Shown piece after piece: positions 1-7,914 of a stretch of DNA of 64,000 nucleotides (positions are counted from its first letter, which is position 1; each line of letters starts with the position of its first letter). The stretch lies in assembly GCF_011420305.2 (NCBI RefSeq), contig NZ_CP061769.1, positions 2,157,001 to 2,221,000 on the forward strand, read 5' to 3'. A program made the translations under genes and the position numbers. The notes under the pieces are model-generated. The model saw only the letters and a list, made by a program, of their open reading frames with translations, had not been told where the DNA came from and ran no database searches. Origin of the DNA: Nocardioides ochotonae. GTDB taxonomy: Bacteria; Actinomycetota; Actinomycetes; Propionibacteriales; Nocardioidaceae.

Positions 1-518
1 AGCGACTGGTAGATGCTCGAGGAGCCGGCCAGCAGCGCGCCCTCCTCCTCCGGCGTCCAGTTGATCCCGCCGAAAGCCAGCTGCTGGGAGACCACCCAGT
101 CCAGCCCGGCGCGCACCGAGTCCCAGTGCCGGTGCACGAAGGCGATGTCGGAGCGCACCAGCCAGTGGTGCCACAGCCCCACCGCGAAGTACGCCGACAT
201 GTTGACCTCGCCGCGTGGGTCCTCGACCTCGCCGCCGACGATCTTCATCGGCCACGAGCCGTCGGCGCGCTGCATGGTGGGCACCCAGTCGTAGGCCCGC
301 TCGGCGGCCTCGACCTGGCCGCCGACGAGCATCGCCATGGCGGCCTCGACGTGGTTCCAGATGTCGGTGTGCTCGCCGGTCGTCCACGGCACCGATCCGC
401 AGGGCTCCTGCATCCGCGCGATCGACGCCGCGGTCTCGGCCACGTCGGCGGCGGTCAGGACGCCCTGCACCCACGGCACCCGGGCGAGGTCGACCGGGGA
501 GACGGGGCCCTCAGGCAT
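1..518 (-). CDS. Prenyltransferase/squalene-cyclase-like alpha-barrel protein (3' end outside window)
   Basis: Only the first ~172 residues are inside the window; the C-terminus lies beyond base 1. The ATG overlaps the stop of the upstream methyltransferase gene, so the two are probably co-transcribed. The visible part is rich in Trp and contains a QW-like stretch (ADGSWPMKIVGG) and helical-hairpin repeats of the kind seen in squalene-cyclase/prenyltransferase alpha-alpha toroids, which is how such genes are usually annotated in actinobacteria beside a GT4 glycosyltransferase and a SAM methyltransferase. The fold assignment is moderately secure. The substrate is unknown, and a six-hairpin glycosidase-like role is the main alternative. 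Confidence 0.6.
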   Translation of the reverse strand, partial: MPEGPVSPVDLARVPWVQGVLTAADVAETAASIARMQEPCGSVPWTTGEHTDIWNHVEAAMAMLVGGQVEAAERAYDWVPTMQRADGSWPMKIVGGEVEDPRGEVNMSAYFAVGLWHHWLVRSDIAFVHRHWDSVRAGLDWVVSQQLAFGGINWTPEEEGALLAGSSSIYQS

Positions 519-1236
519 CGGCGGCCTCGGGCTTGCGGAAGTACAGCACCATGCTCTTGCCGATCAGCGGGTCCAGCACCTTGCCCGCGAGCCGCAGCGC
601 CTTGGGCTGCTTCATGATCTCCCAGACCAGCAGCTTGTGGTAGGCGCGGGCCAGCGGGTGCTCGTCGTTCTCGACGCCGACCGCGCACTTGATCCACCAG
701 TAAGGCGAGTGCAGGCCGTGGGCGTAGTCGCGACCCTCGTACTCCAACCCGGCCTTGGTGACCTTGTCGGTCAGCTCCTTGTCGGTGTAGATGCGGATGT
801 GGCCGCCCTCGACGTTGTGGTAGTCGTCGGAGAGCTTCCAGTTCACGACCTCGGGGAACCATCGCGGCACCGACACCGCCAGCGTGCCGCCCGGGCGCAG
901 CACCCGGACCAGCTCCTGGATCGCCTGGATGTCGGCGGGGATGTGCTCGAGCACCTCGGCGGCGACGATGCGGTCGAACTCGCCGTCGGCGAACGGCAGC
1001 GCCAGGGCGTCGCCCTCCTTGACGTCGGCCTCGGCGCCGGCCGGGACCTCGCCGGCCTCCTTCATCGCGACGAACAGCTCGCGCACCTTGGCCAGCTCGT
1101 CGGCGTCCATGTCGAAGGCGATGACGTCGCCGCCGCGGCGGTACATCTCGAAGGCGTGGCGGCCGGCGCCACAGCCCATGTCGAGGACCCGGTCGCCGGG
1201 GCGCAGCCCGAGCCGGTCGAAATCAACGGTCAGCAT
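511..1236 (-). CDS. Class I SAM-dependent methyltransferase
   Basis: A soluble Rossmann-fold methyltransferase of ~241 residues. The SAM-binding glycine loop (VLDMGCGAGRHAFEM) lies at about residues 15-30, followed by an acidic ribose-binding position (AFDMDADEL) and the motif FDRIVAAEVLEHIP typical of Methyltransf_11 proteins. I chose the ATG at 1236, which starts MLTVDFDRLG and overlaps the glycosyltransferase stop by 14 bases; an upstream ATG at 1284 would add 16 atypical residues inside that gene. It sits between a glycosyltransferase and a cyclase-like gene, so it probably modifies the same glycosylated or isoprenoid product. The methyl acceptor cannot be read from sequence. Confidence 0.85.
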   Translation of the reverse strand: MLTVDFDRLGLRPGDRVLDMGCGAGRHAFEMYRRGGDVIAFDMDADELAKVRELFVAMKEAGEVPAGAEADVKEGDALALPFADGEFDRIVAAEVLEHIPADIQAIQELVRVLRPGGTLAVSVPRWFPEVVNWKLSDDYHNVEGGHIRIYTDKELTDKVTKAGLEYEGRDYAHGLHSPYWWIKCAVGVENDEHPLARAYHKLLVWEIMKQPKALRLAGKVLDPLIGKSMVLYFRKPEAADA

Positions 1237-2488
1237 CGGTGTGCTCCTCCTGCTCGCGCCGGTACTCGGCGATGACGTCCTCATAGGCGGCAGCGACCTT
1301 CACGGCCACCGCCCGCCAGCTGAACAGCTCCTCGACGCGCTTGCGTCCCGCGCGCCCCATCCGCTCGCGGCGCTCGGGGTCGTCGAGCAGGGCGGCGATC
1401 GCCGTACCGAGCTCACCGACGTCGCCCGGGGTGACCAGGTCGGCGCACTCGCCGTCCGGCCCGACGACCTCCGGGATTGCGCCGGCGCGCGAGACGACCA
1501 GCGGGGTCGCGCACGCCATCAGCTCGGCGGTCGGCAGAGAGAAGCCCTCGTAGAGCGAGGGGACGCAGGCGATCTCCGCCGACCCCATCAGCTCCACGAG
1601 CTCGGCGTCGCTGACACCCGACACGAAGCGGACCGAGTCGGTGATGGCGAGCTTGTCGATGAGCTTCTCGGTGCGACCGCCCGGACGCGGCTTGGTGACG
1701 AGCACCAGCTCCAGGTCGCGCTCGGTACGCAGCTTGGCGAACGCCTCGAGCAGCGTGGAGATGCCCTTCATCGGGGCGTCGGCGCTGGCCATCGCCAGGA
1801 TCCGGCCGGGCACCCGCGGCTTCGTCGGCGGCACGAACCCGTCGTCGACGCCGAGCAGGATGACCTGCATGCGGGCCGGGTCGACGCCGAAGTCCTTCGC
1901 GATGTCGCGCTTGGAGGCCTCCGAGGGCGTCATGATCCGGCGGGCGGCCCGGGCCACCTTGGCCTGCATCCGCAGGAAGCCGTACCAGCGCCACAGGGTG
2001 AACTTGCGCCAGGGGTTGCGGGTCTGGGCGATGTCGATGCGCCGGTCGAAGGTGATCGGGTGGTGCAGCGTGGTGATCAGCGGCAGACCCAGCTTCTCGA
2101 TCTCGAGCATGCCGTAGCCGAGGACCTGGTTGTCGTGGACGATGTCGAAGTCCTCGACGCGGTCCGCGAGGTGCCGCGCGGCGCGCAGGCTGAAGGTCTT
2201 CGGCTCCGGGAACCCGGCGATGCACATCGTGGCGAACTCCTCCACGTCGATGCGGTCGCGGAACTCGCGACGCTTCGGCACGCGGAACGGGTCCGGCTGA
2301 CGGTAGAGGTCGAGGCTCGGCAGCTTGGTCAGCGTGACGCCGGGGTGGTCGAGCTCGGGGTAGGGCTGGCCGGAGATGACCTCGACCTGGTGCCCCAGGT
2401 TGGCCAGCTCCCGGCTCAGGTGGCGCAGGTAGATGCCCTGCCCGCCGGTGTGGGGATGGCTGCGGTAGGACAGCATCGCGATCCGCAC
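1223..2488 (-). CDS. GT4-family glycosyltransferase
   Basis: A 421-residue GT-B fold glycosyltransferase. The N-terminal acceptor domain begins MRIAMLSYRSHPHTGGQGIY with the typical Gly-rich loop. The C-terminal nucleotide-sugar domain carries the EX7E-type region (PSLYEGFSLPTAELMACATP) at about residues 310-330. It is the first gene of a minus-strand set with the methyltransferase and the cyclase-like gene. It would transfer a sugar from an activated donor to an unidentified acceptor, likely at the cytoplasmic membrane face. Divergent from kstR, with ~200 bases between them. Confidence 0.88.
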   Translation of the reverse strand: MRIAMLSYRSHPHTGGQGIYLRHLSRELANLGHQVEVISGQPYPELDHPGVTLTKLPSLDLYRQPDPFRVPKRREFRDRIDVEEFATMCIAGFPEPKTFSLRAARHLADRVEDFDIVHDNQVLGYGMLEIEKLGLPLITTLHHPITFDRRIDIAQTRNPWRKFTLWRWYGFLRMQAKVARAARRIMTPSEASKRDIAKDFGVDPARMQVILLGVDDGFVPPTKPRVPGRILAMASADAPMKGISTLLEAFAKLRTERDLELVLVTKPRPGGRTEKLIDKLAITDSVRFVSGVSDAELVELMGSAEIACVPSLYEGFSLPTAELMACATPLVVSRAGAIPEVVGPDGECADLVTPGDVGELGTAIAALLDDPERRERMGRAGRKRVEELFSWRAVAVKVAAAYEDVIAEYRREQEEHTDADR

Positions 2489-2563
2489 ACTGTGGCCTTT
2501 CTCGAGGTGATCACCGGGACTCGCCGCGACCTTCAGCGCAGTCGCGCCCCGAGCCCAGCAAAG

Positions 2564-2577
2564 TAGAACGTGTTCCT
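2564..2577. promoter_or_regulatory. KstR-type operator upstream of kstR
   Basis: TAGAACGTGTTCCT matches the KstR consensus TnnAACnnGTTnnA at all positions except the last. It lies ~109 bases upstream of the kstR start and ~76 bases upstream of the divergent glycosyltransferase. KstR autoregulation is known in mycobacteria, so this is probably an autoregulatory operator; binding has not been shown here. Confidence 0.7.
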
Positions 2578-2685
2578 ATCATGGTCTACGCATTGGTAGC
2601 CTAGGGGACGCCGCAGCCGGCCCGAGCCCGGCCCCGCGACGTACGCCACACCGGACATCCACCACAACCCAGCAAGGGGTAGACC

Positions 2686-3291
2686 GTGAGCAGCGCCAAC
2701 TCGCTGAGTGTCGAGGAGCTTGGATCCGCCGCCCAGCGCGAGCGGCGCAAGCGGATCCTGGACGCCACGATCGACCTCGCCTCCCAGGGCGGTTTCGATG
2801 CCGTCCAGATGCGGGCGGTCGCCGAGCGCGCGGACGTCGCCCTCGGGACGCTCTACCGCTACTTCCCCTCCAAGATCCACCTGCTGGTGTCCGCGCTGAG
2901 CCGCGAGCTCGAGCGTGCCGAGCTGGTGCTCCGCGACCGTCCCGCCGTCGGCGACACCCCGGCCGAGCGCGTCATCAACATCTTGAAGCGGACCAGCCGC
3001 GGCATGCAGGGCGACTCCCACCTCACCGAGGCGCTGACCCGGTCGTTCATGTTCGCCGACGCCTCGGTCGCCCAGGAGATCCACGGCGTCGGGATGATCC
3101 TCACCCGGATGATGACCCGGGCGATGCACCCCGGCCGCGAGGAGTTCACCGAGGACGACGTCGCGATCGCCCGGGTGCTCGGCGACGTGTGGCTCTCCGC
3201 GCTGGTCGCGTGGGTCACCGGTCGCAACACCGCCGAGCAGACCGCCCGTCACATCGAGGTCGCGGTCAACCTGCTGCTGCGCGAGCGCTGA
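2686..3291 (+). CDS. kstR: TetR-family steroid-catabolism repressor KstR
   Basis: A 201-residue TetR regulator. Its helix-turn-helix region (RERRKRILDATIDLASQGGF, then VALGTLYRYFPSK) at residues ~18-60 is nearly identical to my recollection of mycobacterial KstR (Rv3574), including the AQRERRKRILDAT start of helix 1. KstR represses cholesterol/steroid degradation genes and is released by steroid CoA-thioester ligands. The GTG start follows an AAGGGG Shine-Dalgarno. Motif-matching operators lie upstream of this gene, upstream of the ferredoxin reductase (6.77 kb), at a crotonase gene (17.0 kb) and, with one mismatch, near the TetR/CYP51 operon (30.3 kb), supporting the name. Confidence 0.9.
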   Translation: MSSANSLSVEELGSAAQRERRKRILDATIDLASQGGFDAVQMRAVAERADVALGTLYRYFPSKIHLLVSALSRELERAELVLRDRPAVGDTPAERVINILKRTSRGMQGDSHLTEALTRSFMFADASVAQEIHGVGMILTRMMTRAMHPGREEFTEDDVAIARVLGDVWLSALVAWVTGRNTAEQTARHIEVAVNLLLRER

Positions 3292-3305
3292 TCGCCGGGC
3301 GGCGC

Positions 3306-3809
3306 TCAGGCGCCGACCGAGGCGGCCGTCGTACCACCGAGCTCCATCGCGGGCAGACCGAGCTTGCGGTGGTCCCAGCTGCGCACCCGGTCCACGTCGA
3401 GGCGTACGACGGCCCGGTTGTGGGTCATCGTCTCCACGAACGGGCGCAGCTCCTCGGAGTAGGGCCCGTTGTAGCGCTCGAAGACGTTGACGCACACGTC
3501 CCACAGCAGCTCGGGGTCGTCCTCGACGAGCACGCCGGTGCCCTCGAGGGCCACCCCGCGCAGCTGGTCGTAGGTCTGCCCGGCCTCCACCAGGAAGCTC
3601 ATCCGGCCGTCGCGTCGCAGGTTGAGCGCCTTCTGCGACTTGCCCTTGGTCTCCAGGTAGATCGTGCCGTCGAGGTGGGCGTACCACATCGCCACGAGGT
3701 GGACCGCGCCCTGCGGGCCGACGGTGGCGACCGTGGCGTTGCGCTGCTCGCTGAGGAAGGCCTCGATCTCCTGGTCGGTCATGACGATCTGGGTGCGCTG
3801 CTTGGCCAT
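3306..3809 (-). CDS. Pyridoxamine-5'-phosphate-oxidase-fold (PPOX class) protein
   Basis: A 167-residue split-barrel flavin/F420-binding protein. The N-terminal half has the typical pattern of the PPOX class (ATVATVGPQGAVHLVAMWY, then KSQKALNLRRDGRMSFLVEA). Members use FMN or F420, and in actinobacteria many are F420-dependent reductases; which cofactor is used here cannot be decided. It converges on kstR with a 14-base gap and is followed by steroid-type SDR genes, so reduction of a steroid or CoA-ester intermediate is plausible. That role is inferred from neighbours only. Confidence 0.75.
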   Translation of the reverse strand: MAKQRTQIVMTDQEIEAFLSEQRNATVATVGPQGAVHLVAMWYAHLDGTIYLETKGKSQKALNLRRDGRMSFLVEAGQTYDQLRGVALEGTGVLVEDDPELLWDVCVNVFERYNGPYSEELRPFVETMTHNRAVVRLDVDRVRSWDHRKLGLPAMELGGTTAASVGA

Positions 3810-3849
3810 CGGGCAGGGGGCTCCTGTCGGGGTGCGGGTGGGGTGGGGC

Positions 3850-4605
3850 TCAGCCGCCGAAGGCGTGCGTCGCGGTGACGCCGCCGTCGACGGAGATCTC
3901 GGCGCCGTTGATGTAGGCGCTCTCCTCGCTGGCGAGGAAGACGTAGAGCGGGGCGACGTCGCCGGGCAGACCGACGCGGCGCAGCGGCACGCGCGAGGCG
4001 CCGTACTCCATCGCGGCGTCGCCCCCGTGGACCCGCGTCATCGGGGTGTCGATCATCCCGGGATGCACCGAGTTGACCCGGATGCCGTGCGGCCCGAGCT
4101 CCATCGCGGCGCACTTGGTCATGCCACGGATCGCCCACTTCGTCGCGGCGTACGCCGTGCACCCGGCCATCCCGGCGAGGCCCTCGACCGACGAGGCGTT
4201 CACGATCGCGCCGCCGCCCTGGGCACGCATCGTCGGCACCACCGCCTGCATGCCGAGGAAGCAGCCGAGCTGGTTGACCCGGAACAGCGTCTCCACGTCG
4301 GCCACCGGCATCGAGTCGATCTGGCCGAATCGCAGGATCCCCGCGTTGTTGGCGAGCACCGAGACCGGTCCGAAGCGGCGCTCGGTCTCCTCCACGACCC
4401 CCGCCCAGGACGCAGCGTCGCTGACGTCGTGGTGCACGAAGTGCGCGGACTCCCCCAGCGCCGTCGCGAGGTCCTGCCCAGCGTCCTTCGCGACGTCGGC
4501 CAGCACCACCCGGGCTCCCTCCTCGACGTAGGCGCGGGCAATGCCGGCGCCCTGGCCCATGGCCGCGCCGGTGACGATCGCGACCTTGCCGGCCAGCCGC
4601 CCCAT
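3850..4605 (-). CDS. SDR-family oxidoreductase (3-alpha/20-beta-hydroxysteroid dehydrogenase-like)
   Basis: A 251-residue classical short-chain dehydrogenase. It has the cofactor loop TGAAMGQGAGIARAY near residue 12, the NNAG motif, an active-site Ser in NASSVEGLAG, and the YAATK catalytic Tyr/Lys at about residue 153. The ATG at 4605 overlaps the upstream SDR stop (ATGA), showing operon structure; a much longer open frame upstream is only the antisense-like shadow of the neighbouring SDR. The sequence resembles bacterial 3-alpha/20-beta-hydroxysteroid dehydrogenases and fits the KstR context. The exact steroid position oxidised is not determinable. Confidence 0.82.
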   Translation of the reverse strand: MGRLAGKVAIVTGAAMGQGAGIARAYVEEGARVVLADVAKDAGQDLATALGESAHFVHHDVSDAASWAGVVEETERRFGPVSVLANNAGILRFGQIDSMPVADVETLFRVNQLGCFLGMQAVVPTMRAQGGGAIVNASSVEGLAGMAGCTAYAATKWAIRGMTKCAAMELGPHGIRVNSVHPGMIDTPMTRVHGGDAAMEYGASRVPLRRVGLPGDVAPLYVFLASEESAYINGAEISVDGGVTATHAFGG

Positions 4606-5519
4606 CACAGCTCCAGCTCCATGATCGAGTCCGCGGCGAACCCGCGGCCGGGCTCGCGGCCCTCGAAGTGCGAGCCGACCTGCTTGTCGAGCTCGGCGAG
4701 GTCCCACACGGTCCCGCTCGAGTCGAAGCGCTGCTCGACGACCGGCGCCGCGACCAGGGCGACCATCCCGCCGTACACGACGAAGACCTGCCCGGTGATC
4801 GTCGCGGCCGCAGGCGAGGCGAGGTAGGCCACGACCGGGGCGACGTGGGCCGGCGAGTACGGGTCGACCTCGGCGCCGGACTCGTCGGCGCCGAAGACCT
4901 CTGCGGTCATCGCGGTGCGGGCGCGGGGGCAGATCGCGTTGGCCCGCACCCCGATCCGCTCCAGGGACCGTGCGGTGGACATCGTCAGCGCGACGATGCC
5001 GGCCTTGGCGGCCGCATAGTTCGCCTGGCCGGGCGGCCCCGCGAGGAACGCCTCCGAGGCGGTGTTGACGACCCGCCCGTAGACCGGCGCGCCGGTCTCC
5101 TTGGCCAGCCCGCGCCAGTACGACGCGGCGTTGCGCGAGAGCAGGAAGTGCCCGCGCAGGTGGACGCGGATGATCGCGTCCCACTCCTCGTCGCTCATGT
5201 TGAACAACATCCGGTCCCGGGTCATGCCGGCGTTGTTGACGACCACGTCGAGGGAGCCGAAGCCGTCGACGGCCGCGGCGAGCATCTCGTCGGCGGTGCG
5301 CCGCTCGGCGACGTCGCCCTCGACGACGCGAACCTGGCCACCGCGCGAGCGGATCTCCTCGGCGACCTGGTCGGCGGCACCGGGCAGGTCGTTGAGCACC
5401 ACCCGGGCGCCGGCGTCGGCGAGGGCGAGCGCCTCGGCGCGGCCGAGCCCGGCACCGGCGCCGGTCACCACGGCCACCCGGCCGTCGAGGGACAGTCGGG
5501 GATCCAGCGGAGCAGCCAC
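4605..5519 (-). CDS. SDR-family dehydrogenase (3-hydroxyacyl-CoA/17-beta-HSD type)
   Basis: A 304-residue NAD(P)-dependent SDR with TGAGAGLGRAEALALADAG near residue 17, VNNAGMTRD, and the YAAAK catalytic pair. It is ~50 residues longer than a minimal SDR because of a C-terminal tail (from about residue 250) resembling the dehydrogenase half of multifunctional beta-oxidation enzymes. The GTG start at 5519 lies directly after the ferredoxin gene. The order ferredoxin then SDR resembles M. tuberculosis fdxD-hsd4A (from memory), so a steroid side-chain beta-oxidation step is likely. Confidence in the class is high, in the substrate moderate. Confidence 0.82.
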   Translation of the reverse strand: MAAPLDPRLSLDGRVAVVTGAGAGLGRAEALALADAGARVVLNDLPGAADQVAEEIRSRGGQVRVVEGDVAERRTADEMLAAAVDGFGSLDVVVNNAGMTRDRMLFNMSDEEWDAIIRVHLRGHFLLSRNAASYWRGLAKETGAPVYGRVVNTASEAFLAGPPGQANYAAAKAGIVALTMSTARSLERIGVRANAICPRARTAMTAEVFGADESGAEVDPYSPAHVAPVVAYLASPAAATITGQVFVVYGGMVALVAAPVVEQRFDSSGTVWDLAELDKQVGSHFEGREPGRGFAADSIMELEL

Positions 5520-5523
5520 GCGC

Positions 5524-5715
5524 TCAGCCCTCCAGGGTGATCGCCGCGCGCGGGCAGGCCGCCGCGGCGCGCTTGACCTCATCGACGTTCTCCGGCGTGG
5601 TCTCCTCGACCTTGAGCTGGAGGAAGTCGTCGTCGTCCAGCTCGAACACCTCAGGGGCCATCGCCTCGCAGAGTCCGTTGGACTCGCACAGGTCGAAGTC
5701 GACCTTGATCCGCAT
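5524..5715 (-). CDS. [3Fe-4S] ferredoxin (FdxD-like)
   Basis: A 63-residue ferredoxin starting MRIKVDFDLCESNGLC. The cluster ligands are Cys10, Cys16 and Cys54 (C-x5-C-x37-CP), the three-cysteine pattern of P450-associated [3Fe-4S] ferredoxins. It has a very acidic middle (ELDDDDF) for docking a redox partner. It sits just after the FAD-dependent reductase gene and before the SDRs, behind a KstR-type operator. It probably passes electrons from that reductase to a steroid P450 or acyl-CoA-modifying enzyme encoded elsewhere, or to the P450s at 26-30 kb. Confidence 0.88.
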   Translation of the reverse strand: MRIKVDFDLCESNGLCEAMAPEVFELDDDDFLQLKVEETTPENVDEVKRAAAACPRAAITLEG

Positions 5716-5725
5716 GGGGGGTCTC

Positions 5726-6694
5726 CTAGCTTCCTTCACTCGAGTGACCGGGGAACACCTTGGCGCTCGGGTCGATCGCCACGGCAGCGTTGTTGACCGC
5801 GGTCGCGGCCTCACCGAACCCGACGGCGATCAGGCGCACCTTGCCGGGGTATTCGGTGACGTCGCCGGCCGCGAAGACCCGCGGCAGGCTGGTGCGCATC
5901 GAGGGGTCGACGACCACGTGCCGCTTGGACACCTCCAGGCCCCACTCCTGGATGGGGCCGAGGTCGGCGATGAAGCCGAGCGCGGCGACCACGGCCTGGG
6001 CCGGATGCGTGGTGGTCTCGCCGCCGATGACGACGTCAACCTCCTCGAGCGTGCGCTCGCCGCGCAGGGCACTCACCTCGGCGTTGGTGAGGATCCGCAC
6101 CGACGACTCCCGGACCTGCTCGACGGTGCGCGCGTGGGCGCGGAAGGCGTCGCGGCGGTGCACCAGGGTCACCGACGCGGCAACCGGCTCGAGGTGCAGC
6201 GCCCAGTCGAACGCGCTGTCGCCGCCGCCGACGATGACCACGTCGCGGCCGGCGTACGGCGCGAAGCTCGGGACGAAGAACTCCAGACCCCGCCCCAGCC
6301 AGCCCTCACCTGCCGGCAGCGGGCGCGGGGAGAACCGGCCGATGCCGGCGGTGATCAGCACCGCCCCGGCACGCACCTCGGTGCCGTCGTCGAGCCCGAC
6401 GGTGACGCCGTCGTCGTCGTGCTCGAGGGTCTGCGCGGTGCGCTCGAGGAGGTAGTCGGGCTTGGCGGTGTTGGCCTGCTCGACCAGGCCGGCGACCAGG
6501 TCGCGGCCCTTGACCGAGGGGAAACCGGCAATGTCGAGGATCTGCTTCTCGGGGTACATCGCGGTGACCTGGCCGCCGAGCTCGGGCAGCGAGTCGACCA
6601 CCGCCGTCCGCAGGCCGCGGAAGCCCGCGTAGTAGGCGGCGAAGAGCCCAGTGGGGCCGGCGCCGATGATCAGGAGGTCTGTGTCCACGGTCAC
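5726..6694 (-). CDS. FAD/NAD(P)H-dependent ferredoxin reductase (thioredoxin-reductase-like FNR)
   Basis: A 322-residue two-dinucleotide-domain flavoprotein. FAD is bound by LLIIGAGPTGLFAAYYAG at the N-terminus and NADPH by VVIVGGGDSAFDWALH at about residue 150. The CxxC redox centre of true thioredoxin reductases is absent, which marks it as a type 2 ferredoxin/flavodoxin-NADP reductase. I chose the GTG at 6694 because a GGGGAGG Shine-Dalgarno precedes it by about 8 bases; the ATG at 6730 lacks one. It leads a four-gene set (reductase, ferredoxin, two SDRs) and has a perfect KstR-type palindrome ~70 bases upstream. Confidence 0.85.
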   Translation of the reverse strand: MTVDTDLLIIGAGPTGLFAAYYAGFRGLRTAVVDSLPELGGQVTAMYPEKQILDIAGFPSVKGRDLVAGLVEQANTAKPDYLLERTAQTLEHDDDGVTVGLDDGTEVRAGAVLITAGIGRFSPRPLPAGEGWLGRGLEFFVPSFAPYAGRDVVIVGGGDSAFDWALHLEPVAASVTLVHRRDAFRAHARTVEQVRESSVRILTNAEVSALRGERTLEEVDVVIGGETTTHPAQAVVAALGFIADLGPIQEWGLEVSKRHVVVDPSMRTSLPRVFAAGDVTEYPGKVRLIAVGFGEAATAVNNAAVAIDPSAKVFPGHSSEGS

Positions 6695-6762
6695 AGCCGC
6701 GATCCTCCCCTTCCCCCGGTGCGGGCTCAAGACCCCACGCTGCGGTCCAGACGGCCGATTTC

Positions 6763-6776
6763 TAGAACAGGTTCTA
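6763..6776. promoter_or_regulatory. KstR operator, perfect palindrome
   Basis: TAGAACAGGTTCTA matches TnnAACnnGTTnnA in full and is symmetrical, extending to CTAGAAC/GTTCTAG with one more base each side. It lies between the divergent reductase gene and the ion-channel gene and most likely controls the reductase-ferredoxin-SDR operon. Confidence 0.85.
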
Positions 6777-6834
6777 GTTTAGCAGGGCGTGTCGCCCGCG
6801 TCACGTACCGACCGGCTGCGCCTACGATCGCCGG

Positions 6835-7512
6835 GTGAGCGCCCCTTCCACGCCGAGCGTCCGCACCGTGCTGGGCACCCACCCCTCCGCGGTCCTGCTG
6901 GTCGCGCAGCTGGTCGCCGTGCTCGCCTACCCCTTCCTCGACGGTGCCGCCGCGGGACGTGCGGTGCTCGGGGTCGTGCAGATGGGGGTCGTCCTGATCG
7001 CCGGCTGGGCCGTGCGGCGTACGCCGGCGCTGAGCTGGGTCGCGGCGTGCTTCGGTGCGCCCGCGATGGCGTTCACGGTGGCGGAGGCGATCGCGCCCGA
7101 CACCGACTGGGTGGTGCTGGTCTCGGCGCTGCTGCACGCGCCGTTCTACTTCTACGTCTCCTACGCGATGATCCGCTACCTCTTCCACGACGACCGGGTG
7201 ACCCGCGACGAGCTGTACGCCACGGGCGCTGCGTTCACCGTCGTGGCGTGGGCATTCGCCTACCTGTACGCCGCGGCGCAGGTCGTGTGGCCGGGGTCGT
7301 TCATCGGCGCCGAGGGCGGCGATGCGCGCGACTGGTTCGAGCTGCTCTACCTGTCGTTCTCGGTGCTCACCAGCGTCGGGCTCTCCGACGTCGCCCCGGT
7401 GGCCGCGCACGCGCGCTCGATCGTCATGGTCGAGATGGTGACCGGCGTGCTCTACGTCGCGCTGGTGATCTCACGCCTGGTCGGGCTCACCGTCGCCCGT
7501 CGGGTGTCCTGA
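6835..7512 (+). CDS. Two-transmembrane ion-channel-like membrane protein
   Basis: A 225-residue hydrophobic protein with about six membrane segments. The last third resembles a potassium-channel pore module: an acidic stretch (DWFELLYLSFSVLTSVGLSD) in which TSVGLSD takes the place of the TVGYGD selectivity filter, then a final helix (MVEMVTGVLYVALVISRLVG). The altered filter means potassium selectivity should not be assumed. The GTG start has no clear Shine-Dalgarno and may be leaderless. Its 3' end overlaps the convergent YjbR-like gene by 26 bases. Confidence 0.75.
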   Translation: MSAPSTPSVRTVLGTHPSAVLLVAQLVAVLAYPFLDGAAAGRAVLGVVQMGVVLIAGWAVRRTPALSWVAACFGAPAMAFTVAEAIAPDTDWVVLVSALLHAPFYFYVSYAMIRYLFHDDRVTRDELYATGAAFTVVAWAFAYLYAAAQVVWPGSFIGAEGGDARDWFELLYLSFSVLTSVGLSDVAPVAAHARSIVMVEMVTGVLYVALVISRLVGLTVARRVS

Positions 7513-7897
7513 CGCCGGCCGCCGCGGCTCCCGGGTCCTCCCAGCCCGGCGGGCGCAGCCGCGCCGGGAGCCCCGCGACGACGAGGCGGTAGGACTCCTC
7601 GAGCGCCGCGAGTAGCTCGTCGTCGGGGATCGCACCGTCCAGGCGCAGGTCGTTCCAGCCGTTCCGGCCGAGGTAGGGCATCACCGTGGCGTCCTCGGGA
7701 TGGCGGTGCAGCCACTCGTCGGCCTCCTCGCGCGTCCGGGCGGACTTCACCCCGACCGCGTCGGCCTTCAGGAAGGCGAAGATCCTCCCGCGCTCCCCCG
7801 GCCCGACCTTGATCACCGGGTGCGCGTGCTCCCAGGGGTTGTCGGCCCAGGCGCCGGGCAGCGCCCGGGCCCGTGCGGTCAGCTCGACGACGTCCAT
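7487..7897 (-). CDS. MmcQ/YjbR family protein
   Basis: A 136-residue protein of the MmcQ/YjbR fold (CyaY-like alpha/beta). Recognisable family features are KVGPGERGRIFAFLKAD near residue 30 and GRNGWNDLRLDGAIPDDEL near residue 78, where the WNDL motif is characteristic. The molecular role of the family is unsettled (DNA binding has been proposed). The tail overlaps the convergent ion-channel gene. The ATG at 7897 follows an 18-base gap from the MFS gene, so the two are probably co-transcribed. Confidence 0.8.
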   Translation of the reverse strand: MDVVELTARARALPGAWADNPWEHAHPVIKVGPGERGRIFAFLKADAVGVKSARTREEADEWLHRHPEDATVMPYLGRNGWNDLRLDGAIPDDELLAALEESYRLVVAGLPARLRPPGWEDPGAAAAGVRTPDGRR

Positions 7898-7914
7898 CGC
7901 CCGATCATGGCGGA

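Noticed and set aside
337..2566. Long plus-strand open frames over the methyltransferase and glycosyltransferase genes
   Set aside because: They are shadow frames of minus-strand genes with clear family motifs; their composition is not protein-like.
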